A DNA stretch of 64,000 bases, from NCBI GenBank assembly GCA_003993805.1, contig RSEF01000001.1, positions 184,334,603 through 184,398,602 on the forward strand. The letters run 5' to 3'. Shown here piece after piece: positions 36,816 through 49,082 of this stretch. A program made the translations under genes and the position numbers. The notes under the pieces are model-generated. The model did no database searches and was not told where the DNA came from. It worked only from the letters and a program-made list of their open reading frames with translations. Origin of the DNA: Himantopus leucocephalus. Taxonomy: Eukaryota > Chordata > Aves > Charadriiformes > Recurvirostridae. The number at the start of each line of letters is the position of its first letter. The stretch's first letter is position 1.

Positions 36816-39800
36816 ACTCTCTGTATTCATTTCCTTCCCATATAAAAAGGGTTCACCAAAATTAATTAAGTTCAGTATGTTGTAAATGGGAAACAAATAC
36901 ATGGAGTTTCCACTTAATTGAATTAGATTAAATCGTGAGATCTGAGCTTTTTTTCTGGAAGCTTATTCATTTACTCTTCAGCAGAAAGAAAAAAGAAAAA
37001 AATAAAAACACACCAGTTTTCAGCCAAAAAAGTGTATTCGCATTTGTAAATGTCCCTTGTCCTGGAATAGGGAATGTGTGTCAGTCAGTAACATCCAGAC
37101 TGGTGCGAACAGGTGGTATAGGTTGACCATTGAGATCACAGTGGGTCAGGAGACAATTTGCTTTTAAGCAGAGATGCAGATCCAAGGCAACGACCATATA
37201 TGCAAGAGGAAAGTGATCGTTTGCCTAAACCTGGCCTTTGTTTAGCCAGCTGGTTACAGGCAGCACTGGCTGCAGTGGGATGGACAGACTGGATTGTGCG
37301 GCAGCTCTGCCTGAGGTCATGGGGGAACAAGGACCCACCTGAACCCTCAAAGGACAAAAAGCTATGCCAAGTGGAAGCAGAGAAGGAACCTGAAATAAAG
37401 TTATATCTTAGGCCACCTCTTCTGCAGTAATAGGTTAGATTTGCATGTCAGAAAACAGAAACAAAATTACATGTTCACTTTCTAATATGACTGCCTTCTT
37501 TTTCTGTGAGTCTCAACCATTTAATTAATGATGAAGGTATTGCAAAGAAAATACACAGTACTTTGTGGCGGAGACCAACAGATGGGAAAATATTGTTCTA
37601 AAGAACATTTATGCTTGCCTCAGTAGCTTTAAATCTTAAGTACATGAACCTGTTTCTCATCTGGCATAACAGTAAGTCACTACAGAATACCAAAAAACAT
37701 TTCCTTATTTGATTTACAGATTTGTCTTTACTATTCTATTTTGTTATCAGTTGTTCTGTTTCTGAGTGGGTATCGAGTGGGTAGTGTCCGGGTGACAAGG
37801 ATCTGTAAATTTTAGGATCCAGCACAGTGGTTTTTTGTACAAGATGGGTAAAAGTTTTGGCTAACAGGGAACTTAGTTGACCAGTTAGCAAGTGGCTAGT
37901 CAATTGAAAAATATCTATATTGATATAGAAACAGAAGGAAGAATCTGTGTAGTTCATAGAAATGAAATGTACAAACTGCTTTGTTCACACTTCAGAGTGG
38001 ATACGCTTGACATCATTTATGAAATGTTATTAATAAATATACATTTACACAAATGGATTATCACATCACAGAATCCCAAAAGACAATACGCATATGACTT
38101 TTCATATGTGTAATGGTTAAAATAAATAAACCTACAATGTGTGAAAAATAAAAGATTTTTCACTCAAATATTAAGAAATACAAGGCTTAAGTATTTCCAA
38201 GCAACCTGAATTTGATCCTTCTGTGTGGCTGAAATACCTTTTCAAGGCAAGATTTGGTGCATGTTGAGCAAAAAATGATTCAAGTGCTGTGTTTTGGGGG
38301 GGGGGGAACATACATGGCATCCAAAACAAAAAGAATCTCACATTTGTTTCTGCACCAGGTTGGGGTTTTTTTTCTAATTTTTTATTGTAACTTCTTTTTT
38401 TATATTAATGAAAGAATTAAGGTCTCATCTGATGTCAAATGTCTTTAAATTGTCCTAGACACTTGTCTGTATCTAGAATGTGATTTGCATAGATGGATCC
38501 AATCCTTGGTTAGGCAGGAAAACCATTTGTCTAACTCAAGAATGATGTAAAAATGATCTTTACATTCCTCCAGTCTTTAGTTGTTTGGATTCCATGCTGC
38601 TTCTTGACAGGTATCTTCTCTTGCTTCACTGCGGTAGTTTTAGTGTGGCTTTGGTGATTCAGTTCAATTATTGTTCTTCCAACTTATTTCAGCCAGTCTG
38701 TTTTTATAATCTTTCAAGTCCTGATTGAGTTCTAACCTTATTTCAGAAATATATTCTCATTTTTTCTTGACATTGTTTCTTCAAAGACAATTTTTTAGGA
38801 TTGAATTGTCATAAAACCATCTGGGTTTTGGTTGGTTGGTTTTTGGTGGATTTGGGGGGGCTCTTTCTTTTGTGTTTTTTTTTTTCCCCAAAGTAATACT
38901 ATATGACACCCCTTAAATTAAAGAGCATTAATACAATATAATGTGTTTCATGATAGTTTGCAAAAGGGTTATTTAAAACTTATTTACAAACAGTTCTTTG
39001 CATCAATGTGATTTACTCAGTGCACTAATAGATTTGTCATTTTTACCTCTGCAATAAATTACAAATGTGCTAATATTTTGTCACTATAATTTTTTCTATT
39101 GTATTCTCTGAACTGATTGGGCTTTGTCTAGTGTCTAGCTTCAGTGCTGAAAGAACTTCTCATTTTTTGTTAGTGTTGGTTTCATTAACATTTTAATTAA
39201 CTTTTTTCACTATTATTATGAGTTAATGAATTCTTACTACTTTAAAACAAAACAATAAAAATATAAAACAACTCAATTGACATGTTTAAAAGTGCAAAAA
39301 GTCTGTTATATGCATATAAGTTTAAGTATTTAAATACTAAATAATAAATATTTATGTATGTTTATTTAATAATAAATAATTTTTAAATATTCAATAAGCA
39401 ATATATTACTATTAGATTTTCATTCTAGTTACTTGCTTAGTCTTCATCACCACATTATCTAATGATATAATTTCGTTCTAATGTATTTCCTCCATATGGT
39501 TTCACCAGGGTAAAGCAAATTAATCTTATTTATTTGATGTTATCACTTGCAGTTTTAATTCCCTCCTACTGATCTTGAATTATACATATATCATGACAGT
39601 GAATTACTTTTTTTTTTGGGCTGTTGTTTGACCTGCTTCTTTACCTGATTCTGAGAGCAAGAGTAGAATTGTATAATATTTCATATATACAAAAAATATT
39701 TTATTTTTACTAGCAGTATTTTGTATTCTGTTTGCCTGCGTCTGCTGAGATTACCCATTTTCCTGTCATACCTATTCCTATTTGTCCATATGTCACAGTG

Positions 39801-42800
39801 GCATTATCTTTAGGGCACCTGTAAGCAACTCTTTTATATGAATTCTCCATATTTTTATTTTAGTAAAATCTCTATTCAAGTGGCTATGACAGAATTTGTC
39901 CTGACAGAATTTGTATTAGCACTCATACATAATTCTGGTCAGTGAGCTCCTGGCAAAAAACAGAAATCCCCTGAACCTAATGGAAACAGAGGCACCAGGG
40001 CATACTTTAGTGATTGTATGTCCTCACATGCACAACCAGTTTTCTTTGCTTCTCTGGACGCCCCAGGTCAAAATAACTCAATATAGTAAGGAAGAGGATG
40101 AAGAGATAGAGATGCTATGAAAGAATGTAAAATACTGCGGTTAAAAGAGGATCTGTTAAATATAAATATGGCTTGTATCTAGAAAGCTTAAGAGGCTCTC
40201 TAGTTCCTAGCTAATAAAACAAATATGTTTTCTGAACGTCCAGACTAGCTGTGTGCTCTCACAAATAATTATGCAAATACCATGGGACTTGAAGCAACAA
40301 TATTTGCATGCATGCTGGTATCTTGTTACAAGGCTGGACTCTTAAAATGCATTTCTACACAGTATATGATGAATTATTCTGCAGATTAATTCTGTTGTTT
40401 ATAGGTTGCTGTAGGCCGCTCATGAAGTCATGAGCATGGTCATTCAAATACAGAGCACTTATAAATTCTGGCATCAAAGAATACACATAAACTTCTTGCT
40501 ATGCAACACTAACTTGAAACACTCGAGCTGAATATTAATGTCTATGCCAGGTGATGTGAAATAAGTTGCTTTCTCTTATGAAAGCAGTGATACATGTGAC
40601 TGTAACTGACAATTCTTGTTGACAATGATGTGCTTGAATCATTTACTTTGTTCACAAGACAAAAGAGAGATGACAGCGACTTCTGGCTCCAAGAAACTTT
40701 TTAAAATACAACATAGTGGTAATTTAAAGAAATCACACGTGGTCACAATTGTAGGCTCATATTGTGGAGTAAGTTTTAAAGTGATCATATCTCATTCCTT
40801 TGGTGCACCTAGATCTTAAAAATTCTTGAAGTTTTTTTATTACTTATTTATTTTAAATGCCATAAATATATGCTCTTCAGTGCTAAAACATTAAGTGCTA
40901 TGTTTAGCCCAGAGTGATTCTTTACGAGTAATAACACCCTGACAAGAATGGAAGTGCTGGTGAACCCTTGGTTAAAATATTGTGAAGACCATGGTTGTTA
41001 TACAGGGCTTTTGTGTACTTAAAGTAGAAGTCTGTCTGCATCTGACTGTGACGCTGCTAAGTGCAGCAAAATGCTGGGGTGTCTTGTGCTTGGGCAGGAG
41101 AGGGCTCTGTGAATTTAAAAAGGGCATGCTCCATGTAAGTGCAGCACGTCAAGATACAAGTTCAAGCATGTTTATTAGAGCCTGTTTTAGCAGGTTGGAT
41201 TTAGGCTTGATCTGTAAATTAATTGTGAACAAAATTTTATTATAATGCGGATAAAATGTTTTGTTCTCTAAGGTGGAGTGCAGTTGCAATTTCAAATCTG
41301 GCTTTAACAAACCTATTCAGCTCGTTATTCCTAGCCACCTTTTGAATAGCCAGGTATTTTCTATAGAGCAAGGAATACTTGCACATTAAGAATAGAGACA
41401 GAAGCAAACAAACAGGCCATCCAGAAAGTACCTATGCTGCTCTCGCAGCAGGATCTCAATAATGGTATTTGAATTCAGTGATTGAAGCAGTGAGATCTCC
41501 TAGCAAGGAACTCACATGCACTTAGTGACTCCCTTTTAAAAATCCATTTGTAATAAATTATTTCATGGCATTCCTTTAATTATTTATGATACCAAATGGT
41601 CATTCAACATTCTGACTCATGGCTTGATCCACTTAGCACAGCTATGCACTGCATGGCTTTCAAATGTGCTAGGTATTTTTATTTTACTCAAGCCTGGTTT
41701 AAAATGCCATGCAAACTGCAAGCAGAGGCTAAAACTGATTAGCTGGATTAAAATGTGAGCCATAACTTAAGACTGTAGCATTGAAAGTATGCCTATGATA
41801 TATATATGCATGTAAATAAAAGTAGATATATTGCATTCAGAATATGTAAATATTTTTTATACTCTTAAGGTTTGGGGGTTTTTTTCACTCATTTTCCTTA
41901 AGCATACTTACTTGATTAAAATTCTATACTGCGATTAAAACATAAAATAATACAGTCATGATAAACTCAACAATGCTAGCATAGCCAGTGAGGCTATATT
42001 TCAGATATTTATGTCCCTTTTGGGAATTAACCTGTGGAGAGCTACCAGGACAATCTTCTGCAGCAGTTAGTAAACCCTCCAGTAAGTTGTGGTCTATTTT
42101 GAAGAAATTGTGCATTCAGAATGGAAATGGACCTGCTTGCAAAATTGGAGTGTATGCTGGGATAAGCAGCTTTGAGGTGAAGAAACCCTATTTTTTTTGT
42201 TACGTAGAAAACTAGCTAGCATAATTGGAGTCTTCAAATATGACATTGACAATTGAGATGAGCATCTGGTAGCATTTGATAATGGTCTAGCACTGGAAAT
42301 AAGGTAATATATTTCTCGATAATGGTTCACTGCCAGCAGCGCTCATTTATGAGTGAAACAAGATGACCATTTATTTTCCCAGTTGGGCAATGTTGCAGAT
42401 TTGTGTTCTGTTCCTTTTGGTGAAGATCTTAAATGGCTATTAAAGATATATCATTGCAAACTAAGTGCATTGCTTTCAAATACTCTGTGTGACAGTTCCT
42501 TCTAATTATGTTTTAATGTCAAACACTTTGCAGATATATTCATTTGGTAATATATCTGAAGGTGCAGAATCCAGCTCTTTCCTCCTTACTACAAATACAT
42601 GTTTTCTGCTTTCAAAGGGTAAAAGCATAAATTTTCTGTTGCACGCTGGAGGAAAGCTGTGAATTGTGCTCTTTTAACAAGGTAAAAATCAGCTTAAAGC
42701 TGATTCATATGCAATTAAAACAGAGCCTTTGTTTCTGCCACCTCTGAAGTAGAAAATGCTCTAGGGCCTGGATTCACCACCAAACTTATCTAAGGGAATG

Positions 42801-44448
42801 TTCTGAAGTATGCATATTTAGGAACTACTCTCAATTGTGAAAGAAACGTTACTTTTTGTTTTGTTTTCAGCAGTGGTGGTGTGCTTCTGGGTGTAGCAGA
42901 AATTCACAACTGTTTCGGCGAACAGCTAATGTTGGTATAGGTCAGGATCTCATACCTCTAGGCTTCTTGTATAACTAAGAGAGGAAGCAGGCACGCTTCT
43001 ACACTGCAGGAGTAGCTGGGTTAGCTCTCAGCTTCCTTGTGTGGTCATAAGATTATCACAGCTTTGTTAAAAGCTTTCTCCTCTTGTCTCATTTCTAGTG
43101 TGTTGAGAGGAGAAGCTAGGTCATTCCAGTTCTCTGTAAGAACAGCTATGTTGAAGTGCCAGCTAGGACCAAGACCATGTGTCAAGAAAGACTACCAGGT
43201 TTGTCATTCCAGTAGTCTGGACTGGATGATTTAGAAGATTTCTTCTGCTGTGCTTTTCCTAGATAAGATACTGTGCAAAAGTCTGGGGACTTCCTATAAT
43301 GACTGAGAGTGTAATGTACTTTGCCAAACAAAGTAATAGTGTACGCTACTCGTGCTTTTTCAGTTAAAAAGATCTTTTTCTTTAAGTGTGTATGTGTGTA
43401 TGTCGGGAGGGTGAAGGGTGAAGGACAGTAAGCTTGTTCATGATAAATGAGTTGCTGCAGCAAAAGGCATTGTATTGCTTACTATGTCTACTTGTCGTTA
43501 AGGAGAAATACAGTTGTAACAGCATTTCAGTTTCTGCATTACATGCATTTAAGTGCCTGTCCACTAAGGACGCCTGCTTCTACTGATTCAAGACAGGAAA
43601 GTTGGCATATTATTCCCCAGTGCTCTAAACTCGATGTTGGCTTCTATTAAATGCTGCCAGACAGGCAGAACAATATTCGAAACAAGACTGTTTGAACTAA
43701 AATGTAATTGGACTCATTTAAAGTCTTATTACAATGAAATCTGACTTCCTCCTTGTAATTTGACTTGTAGAAACCTCTCAAAAAACATTACCTTTTGCCA
43801 CAGGCTGTAAATTTAAATTCTGCACTAGGTAAGCATAATGAGAAAAGAAAGTTCTGACATGGCTGGAGATCATATCAGCTCTGGCTTGATTAATTATTTC
43901 CACACGATCAATCAGCACCTTATTTAGATAACTGGAGGCACTCACTAGTTAATTTGTGAGAGTAGAACAATGAGGGCAAGCATTTATATGGTCAGTCAAT
44001 ACTCCAATTAGTGTTAGAAAGTCAAATGCAGGTTTGAAAATAGCTAGTAGAAGAAAAGGGACTGAAATAACATAGCAGCTTCTCTGGTTTTTAGATACAT
44101 TTCTTTCTATGATTACACTGCAGTGGCTCCACTCACCCTCCTCAAAAGTATTTGCTTAATCTTTCCAGTCATCTACTTCATAAACAAAAAAAAACAACAA
44201 CAACAACAAAAAAAAAACCCAAAAGTTTCTGTATACTTTTAAAATTAGTTAAAATAAATGCCAATGCTGCATTTACATAACAACCCTCAAATTTACAGCT
44301 GTATATCTACTCGCTCTGTTTCTACCTTAACAGGACTTTAACCTGCAAGGCAGACACTAGGTATGGGAGGTAAAGTCTAGGAGTAAAGATGGTGCACTTT
44401 AAAACCTCCAAACGTTGCAAGGCATAGGTTACAGAAAGGATCACTTAC
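36816..44448. other. Noncoding sequence, no gene seen
   Basis: A long AT-rich stretch. It contains an 11-G run at 38296-38306, an (A)n/(CAA)n tract at 44182-44217, and several short frames without splice support. A frame at 37158-37430 (plus) is less AT-rich but has no acceptor or donor. I could not recognise any repeat family here. Confidence 0.45.
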
Positions 44449-44649
44449 TGCTCCATGTACTGCCTGGTGCAGGGATTAATTCGGCTAAAATATGTGACGG
44501 CCCAATCAGTAAACTAACTTCTGCATTCAGAATAAACTCCCTGGCCACAATGTCAGATATCGGGGAATAAACTAGCAGAGCTTTAGGAGGAACGTTGTCC
44601 AAAATTACATTGCTGTCATTCCCCATAGCATCTAAGCACTGGCAAATGT
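44449..44649 (-). CDS. Best candidate internal coding exon, unknown gene
   Basis: On the minus strand TTTCTCTTTTTCTCATGTACAG (44650 upward) is a strong acceptor and GGAGCA|GTAAGTGATC at 44448-44449 a consensus donor. The 201 nt between are open in only one frame: 2 nt, 66 codons, 1 nt. The product starts ICQCLDAMGNDSNVILDN and continues VPPKALLVYSPISDIVARE, then VSLLIGPSHILAELIPAPG. It has mixed hydrophobic and polar composition and ordinary vertebrate codon choice, unlike translations of nearby AT-rich DNA. One N-D-S sequon is present. I do not recognise the family. Neighbouring minus-strand candidates at 45405, 45574, 46756 and 53118 fit its incoming codon phase. The other two frames close within 11 codons. 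Confidence 0.5.
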
Positions 44650-45404
44650 CTGTACATGAGAAAAAGAGAAATAATCGTTTTATATAACATCATATTTCTC
44701 CACCTTCTGCTTGAGAAAGGAGAGGAGCCAAATTCACAGTCTGACATTTCAGCTAAACCATTTTTATCAGCGTAAGACTGATTTTGACAGAATCTTGTAG
44801 GGGGAAAAGAAGTTTAGAAAATTATCAAAACTTTTTTAAAGAAAACTTTTGAAGGTTTGAAATATTTAAAAATGTCTATTAATAATTTATTATTGCTGTT
44901 ATTTTTGTTTATTTCTCTATGTAATCTAATACCAATTCATTATGGCATGAAATCATCTATGAAGCAACATTATTATATTTTTATTAGATCTAAGTAAGGC
45001 AAGGCTTGGAAGGAGAATTTTGGTTTTGAGACTGATGGAAGAAAAAGGCAATCTTTTTGCACACGCCTTTCTTAGGTGACAACAATATCATTGCTATTTC
45101 AGATTTTGACATAATATAATAGTAACATATTCTATTTCTTTTATATTTGATATCACTTTTTATCTTTAAAATCATAATGTCTCCATAACATCAAGCAGAG
45201 GTTAATTTAGATGAGATGCCATCATAGAAAACACCATCACAGTTGCAATTCATAAGTACTTCGGCATAAATATAAGTAGGAGGATCATATGGGGAAGAAA
45301 AAAAAGGAAAAAAAGAAAGATTTCATTGCCTCAAAAGCCCTCAATTAATCAATTCAAAGTGAAGCTGAGAAGCCTTATTGTTAGATCATTTAATTGGCCT
45401 CTAC
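44650..45404. other. Intervening sequence, one odd open segment
   Basis: Probable intron if the neighbouring exon calls are right. On the minus strand near 45180-45290 a C/T-rich tract leads into a frame reading PYDPPTYIYAEVLMNCNCDG and ends at TGA. No usable AG lies before most of it and no donor follows. Confidence 0.4.
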
Positions 45405-45447
45405 AGCAATCATTTTTGCTATGGTGTGTGTTCCTGGTGTTGCCAAC
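45405..45447 (-). CDS. Low-confidence short exon candidate
   Basis: The minus strand shows AATTTTTGTTCTCTCTCAAAG, a good acceptor ending at 45448, then 43 nt reading VGNTRNTHHSKNDC and a GCT|GTAGAG donor of moderate quality. It enters in phase 0 and leaves with 1 nt, which matches the phase of the exon at 44449-44649. It is too short for confidence on its own. Confidence 0.15.
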
Positions 45448-45573
45448 CTTTGAGAGAGAACAAAAATTCACTGTAACATAAACAAAATTATCTGTCTTAA
45501 AGTGTAGATGTAAACACGTAAGCAAAAAGTATTTGCATACTTCAGTACTGTGAAAAATGAGTTGGTTTATTAC

Positions 45574-45636
45574 CTGTTCAGTACTGCTGTCCAGTAGAAG
45601 TTTTCTCAGTTTCTTGGCAGACTTTTGAATCAGTTG
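45574..45636 (-). CDS. Candidate short exon
   Basis: On the minus strand ATTTTATTTAG precedes a 63-nt segment ending ACAG|GTAATA, a good donor. Only one frame is open; it is phase 0 at both ends and reads QLIQKSAKKLRKLLLDSSTE plus one residue, an amphipathic, helix-like sequence. The acceptor's pyrimidine tract is modest. Family unknown. Confidence 0.27.
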
Positions 45637-45979
45637 CTAAATAAAATTTTCAGCAAGCTGCATGCAGGTGATCTAAGAGTTTACAAACCCTTAGTCTTGT
45701 GTGACATTATTGGGCAAAAGTTAGGTAGGTGGTAGATGGGAATTAATGAGAGGTTTTTATCAGAGCTGTGATTATTCTAGATTGTAAATGCAACAAATGT
45801 GGTAGGGAAGAGCTATTCAGCTCACATGGGTTAAACCAAATCAGGATCAAAGTGGTTTATCGGTTTTTGAATTATATGTAATTAATGGGCTAATTGGCGA
45901 ATGATACATTTGGGATCAATATCAGCAATACATCAGATAAAGCATAATACTGGACACCTACAAAAGGTGAGTGTATCCC

Positions 45980-46440
45980 TATACATTTCTAACCACCCTC
46001 CAACAATGCCAGGAGGCTCTAACTGCACATGCACAGCCACACGGTTATGTGCACACCCCATCTTGTGCGAGTTCCCCTTTTGACACACATCTCCCAGTGG
46101 GATTGCAGCGTGCTGGCTTTATGTGTGACCTGTACCCATCCTGCTCCCTACAACCTACTGCTGGTGCAAAAGGTCCACTGGGGTCACACAGGGACTCCAA
46201 GTTGTGGGTCCCAACGAGTGGCACCCTGCAGTGTCACCCATCTAGCTGGAGTGCAGCTGCCTATGCCGTCCCACGGGGAGGAGAATCCTCTAGGCCCAGG
46301 AGGAGGCATGGATGGTGGTGGGGTGACTTCTGGCAGTGTCATGTTGGGGTTGGACTGCTGCTGTGTTACCAGTTTCCCATTCCCAGGTGCCTGCCTCATC
46401 ACAAAATGTCATGCTACTTTATTCTTCTGGTCAAACTGAT
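45980..46440. other. GC-richer island with overlapping open frames
   Basis: A stretch clearly richer in C and G than its surroundings. It is open in two plus-strand frames (45971-46474 and 46029-46439) and in one minus-strand frame reading SNPNMTLPEVTPPPSMPPP. Multiple overlapping frames are what GC-rich sequence gives by default, so no coding call is made. A strong AAAAG|GTGAGTG donor (plus) lies just upstream at 45966-45967. Candidates include an unannotated noncoding exon or a regulatory element. Confidence 0.4.
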
Positions 46441-46755
46441 TCCATTTCTCAGAAGTCCCTTTGCAATTCTCTGATTACTGTTTAATCTGCTTTATGGCAA
46501 TTTCACCCAAAGATTGTCATCGATAATTAGGGGGCTCTGGTTTGGAGCAGCATTGTCTCAGAATAGCTAGTTTAGGATATTCCATTGACACACTGTTTAA
46601 ACTCACTTTCCTATCCATTGTTATTTTTCATTGTTATCCTGGGCATGTTAAGAAGATTCCTCCACAACAAATCAAACAACGTTTAAGGAGAAGAATTTCC
46701 AAGAAAAGTGGAGGAGTCTCAGGGAATCTGTTAATACCTGGATTTGGAAACTTAC

Positions 46756-46800
46756 CCTAATATTGAGTACATTTGGTCTATTAGCATGGCTATACCTTGC
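46756..46800 (-). CDS. Candidate micro-exon with excellent splice sites
   Basis: The minus strand has GCTTAACC (branch-like), then ACTTTATCTACTTCATTCTCAG ending at 46801, then 45 nt, then TTAGG|GTAAGTTT at 46755. Both sites are close to consensus. Two frames are open: phase 0, ARYSHANRPNVLNIR; or 1 nt in and 2 nt out, QGIAMLIDQMYSIL. The first is phase-compatible with candidates at 53118 and 45574, the second with the one at 62887. At 45 nt an open frame is not evidence of coding; the splice sites are. Confidence 0.27.
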
Positions 46801-47818
46801 CTGAGAATGAAGTAGATAAAGTAGAATTTGGTTAAGCTTCTTCTGACAAAGCAAGAATTTATTTAGAAGATAAAAATTGTTGAAGGGATATGGAGGGCCA
46901 GAATAAGAAAAGGTGGTTGTGTCTTTTACTTTGTCTCATCTGTACCCTCTCCAGACTGATTCTCTTCCAACAGCTCCTGCAGAAACTGTTGAAGTGCTAA
47001 TGTATGCCCTTTACACATGGCTGTATGCCAAGCTGTAAGATTTTGTTATAATTCTCCTTTCCTACACCTCTTACCATATTGAATTTGTCCTTGGAATGGA
47101 TGGTATCATTAGGAGTGAAGATTTAATTATAGCCACTTAGAGACAACTTAAGAACTGTTGTTTAATTTACTGCAATTTTAAAGTGGAAGCTAGATGGTAG
47201 TTCGGAACTTCAGCAGTTTTAAAACACTGACATGTAAGACACTTAGTCAAAGGTTTGTGTAGCACAAATTCATTCTCAAGGAGAAGTGAAAGGAGTAAGG
47301 ACTCTCAGACTNTTTTTTTTTTTTTTTTTTTTTAAAGCACCAGTAGATATACCTAAAAGTAATCTGACCAAATCTTTTCTGTCTCCTGGATTTTTATAAC
47401 TGACCTACTGGTGTCTTTTTTAACTGGTCATTTTGACTGGGATTCATCTTGCTCAGCTTTAGACATCTACAGTATACACACCTGCATCAGAGATTGTTGC
47501 TCTTTAAGAGAAAGATGTCCATTTTAGGGCGTAATTCATTTGACATATTCTAGAGGGCCTCTTTAGGTCGAAATGAATCATATGCTAGATAAACCTATTT
47601 TTCATTCATTATAAAAGGAACCTAGTGTGATTTGCTCAGATGTAGATATTTAGGTTTTTTTAGAAAGAATTTGATTCCAGTTCTCTTATAAACCATAAAA
47701 TATTTGCTCCTATTTAAAATACATGTCTATGGGGGTTTAGATAGAGTTGTTTTTTTATATCTAACAGCAGCTAATTGAATATTATTACTTCAGTGTCTTT
47801 AATTCTGGGCTCTCTTTT
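46801..47818. other. Noncoding sequence, no gene seen
   Basis: AT-rich. A single N at 47312 sits at the start of a poly-T run, probably a contig join. No other supportable features. Confidence 0.5.
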
Positions 47819-48267
47819 CATAGAATCATAGAATCATAGAATTGTCTAGATTGGAAGGGACCTTGAAGATCATCAAGTCCAACCACCAACCTGACACTGC
47901 CAAAACCACTACCAAATCATGTACCTGAGCACCACGTCTACCCATCTTTTAAATACCTCCAGGGATGGTGATTGCACCACTTCCCTGGGCAGCCTGTTCC
48001 ACTGCTTAACAACCCTTCCTGTGAAGAAATTTTTCCTCATATCCAATCTAAACCTACCCTGACATAACTTGAGGCCATTTACTCTTGTCCTATTGCTTGT
48101 TACTTGGGAGAAGAGACCAACCTCNNNNNNNNNNNNNNNNNNNNNNNNNNNNNNNNNNNNNNNNNNNNNNNNNNNNNNNNNNNNNNNNNNNNNNNNNNNN
48201 NNNNNNNNNNNNNNNNNNNNNNNNGGTCACCTTGTCATAGAAGGAGATCAGGTTTGTCAAGCAAGAC
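47819..48267 (-). mobile_element. 5'-truncated CR1 LINE interrupted by a gap
   Basis: The tail (three CATAGAAT-type units) begins at about 47819 and is followed by a 3' UTR closely similar to that of the CR1 at 10279. After the 100-N gap, 48225-48267 matches the RT-coding segment at about 11469-11512. The copy then stops at the same point as the 10279 copy. Two plus-strand frames that run through the Ns are artefacts. Confidence 0.9.
48125..48224. other. Assembly gap of 100 N inside the CR1
   Basis: Exactly 100 Ns. The left edge aligns to about 10578 and the right edge to about 11469 of the first truncated CR1, so about 890 bases are probably missing. Confidence 0.88.
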
Positions 48268-49000
48268 AGTCTCTATATACGTGTATTTGAAAATACCCAT
48301 CATCTTTCATTTTACCGAAAATGCTGTAAACTCTGTTCGCCTATGCCAACTGTACATCTAGATTCAAGTGGATTATTTCAGTGATTATTGTTAAAGTTTG
48401 TTGTTGTTCTCATCATTGGTTTTCTCTGTGTGAGGAGATCCTGCTGGGCAGTCAGGTATCTCCAGGGATTTTGATTACTTTTTCAGTAACTTGAATGAAT
48501 TAGAAGTTCTCCATTCCCCCTTATACAACAAGAACAGGACATTACATAACGCAATATACTCATAACTTAATACAGAGTAAGATTTTCAGACTGGTGTTGA
48601 GTGAGTATGTGTTTCTCCATTGAAATCAGTGAATAATCACATCCTTAGCAGTTTTAGAAACACTGTCACTATAACCAGATAATTTCAAACTGTAAAATCT
48701 TCAGCATAGAGAAAGAATAAAATAAAATAAAATCCCTGTGGCTTGGAAATGAAGAGTTGGGTTTGAGCTAGCATACACTATGCCTTCTTTAGGTAAGATC
48801 TGGCTGGTAAACATGCTTAATTTTGTCATATTTCACATTATGTTCTTATTCAGTCATTTATTTCCACATAGAAGAAATACATTTCTAATTAGAAGAAGTA
48901 TATTTCTACAGCTGACCTTGCATTAGCTTGTTGGTTTCTCTAAGTGAATGGTATTGGTGGTTTTGGCATTAGTACAAATTTTGTTTCTCGTTTCCCCTAG
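48268..49000. other. Noncoding sequence
   Basis: AT-rich sequence with an (AAAAT)n tract near 48717-48734. A TTTTCAGACTGGTGTTGAGTG...CCATTGAAATCAGTG segment near 48575-48640 vaguely resembles an old amniote fold-back repeat. Confidence 0.45.
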
Positions 49001-49082
49001 TAGCAGGCTAGCGTGGAAATGGCCTTCCCGGCCTTCATCAAGGCTAAAAGCTTCTATGTGAACATGTCCGAGATGAAAGCAG
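49001..49082 (+). CDS. Candidate coding exon with strong splice sites
   Basis: TTTTGTTTCTCGTTTCCCCTAG ends at 49000, a strong acceptor; a second AG three bases later makes a NAGNAG pair, giving 82 or 79 nt. The donor is AAAGCAG|GTAGGA at 49083. One frame is open from the second AG, with an ATG at 49019, and reads MAFPAFIKAKSFYVNMSEMK. Third codon positions are mostly G or C (GCC TTC CCG GCC TTC ATC AAG), in clear contrast to the AT-rich flanks. If the first AG is used the frame meets TAG at once, so the ATG would serve as a start in a first coding exon. I do not recognise the protein. Confidence 0.42.

Noticed and set aside
44132..44180. Minus-strand exon-like segment with long poly-pyrimidine tract and GTGAGT donor
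   Set aside because: The tract is the complement of a (CAA)n/A-rich simple repeat, and all frames are closed.
46184..46402. Proline-rich minus-strand frame (TPPPSMPPPGPRG)
   Set aside because: Lies in a GC-rich patch open in several frames; no good donor and no family.
48069..48361. Two plus-strand frames spanning the 100-N gap
   Set aside because: They exist only because the Ns were read through, and they lie antisense to a CR1.
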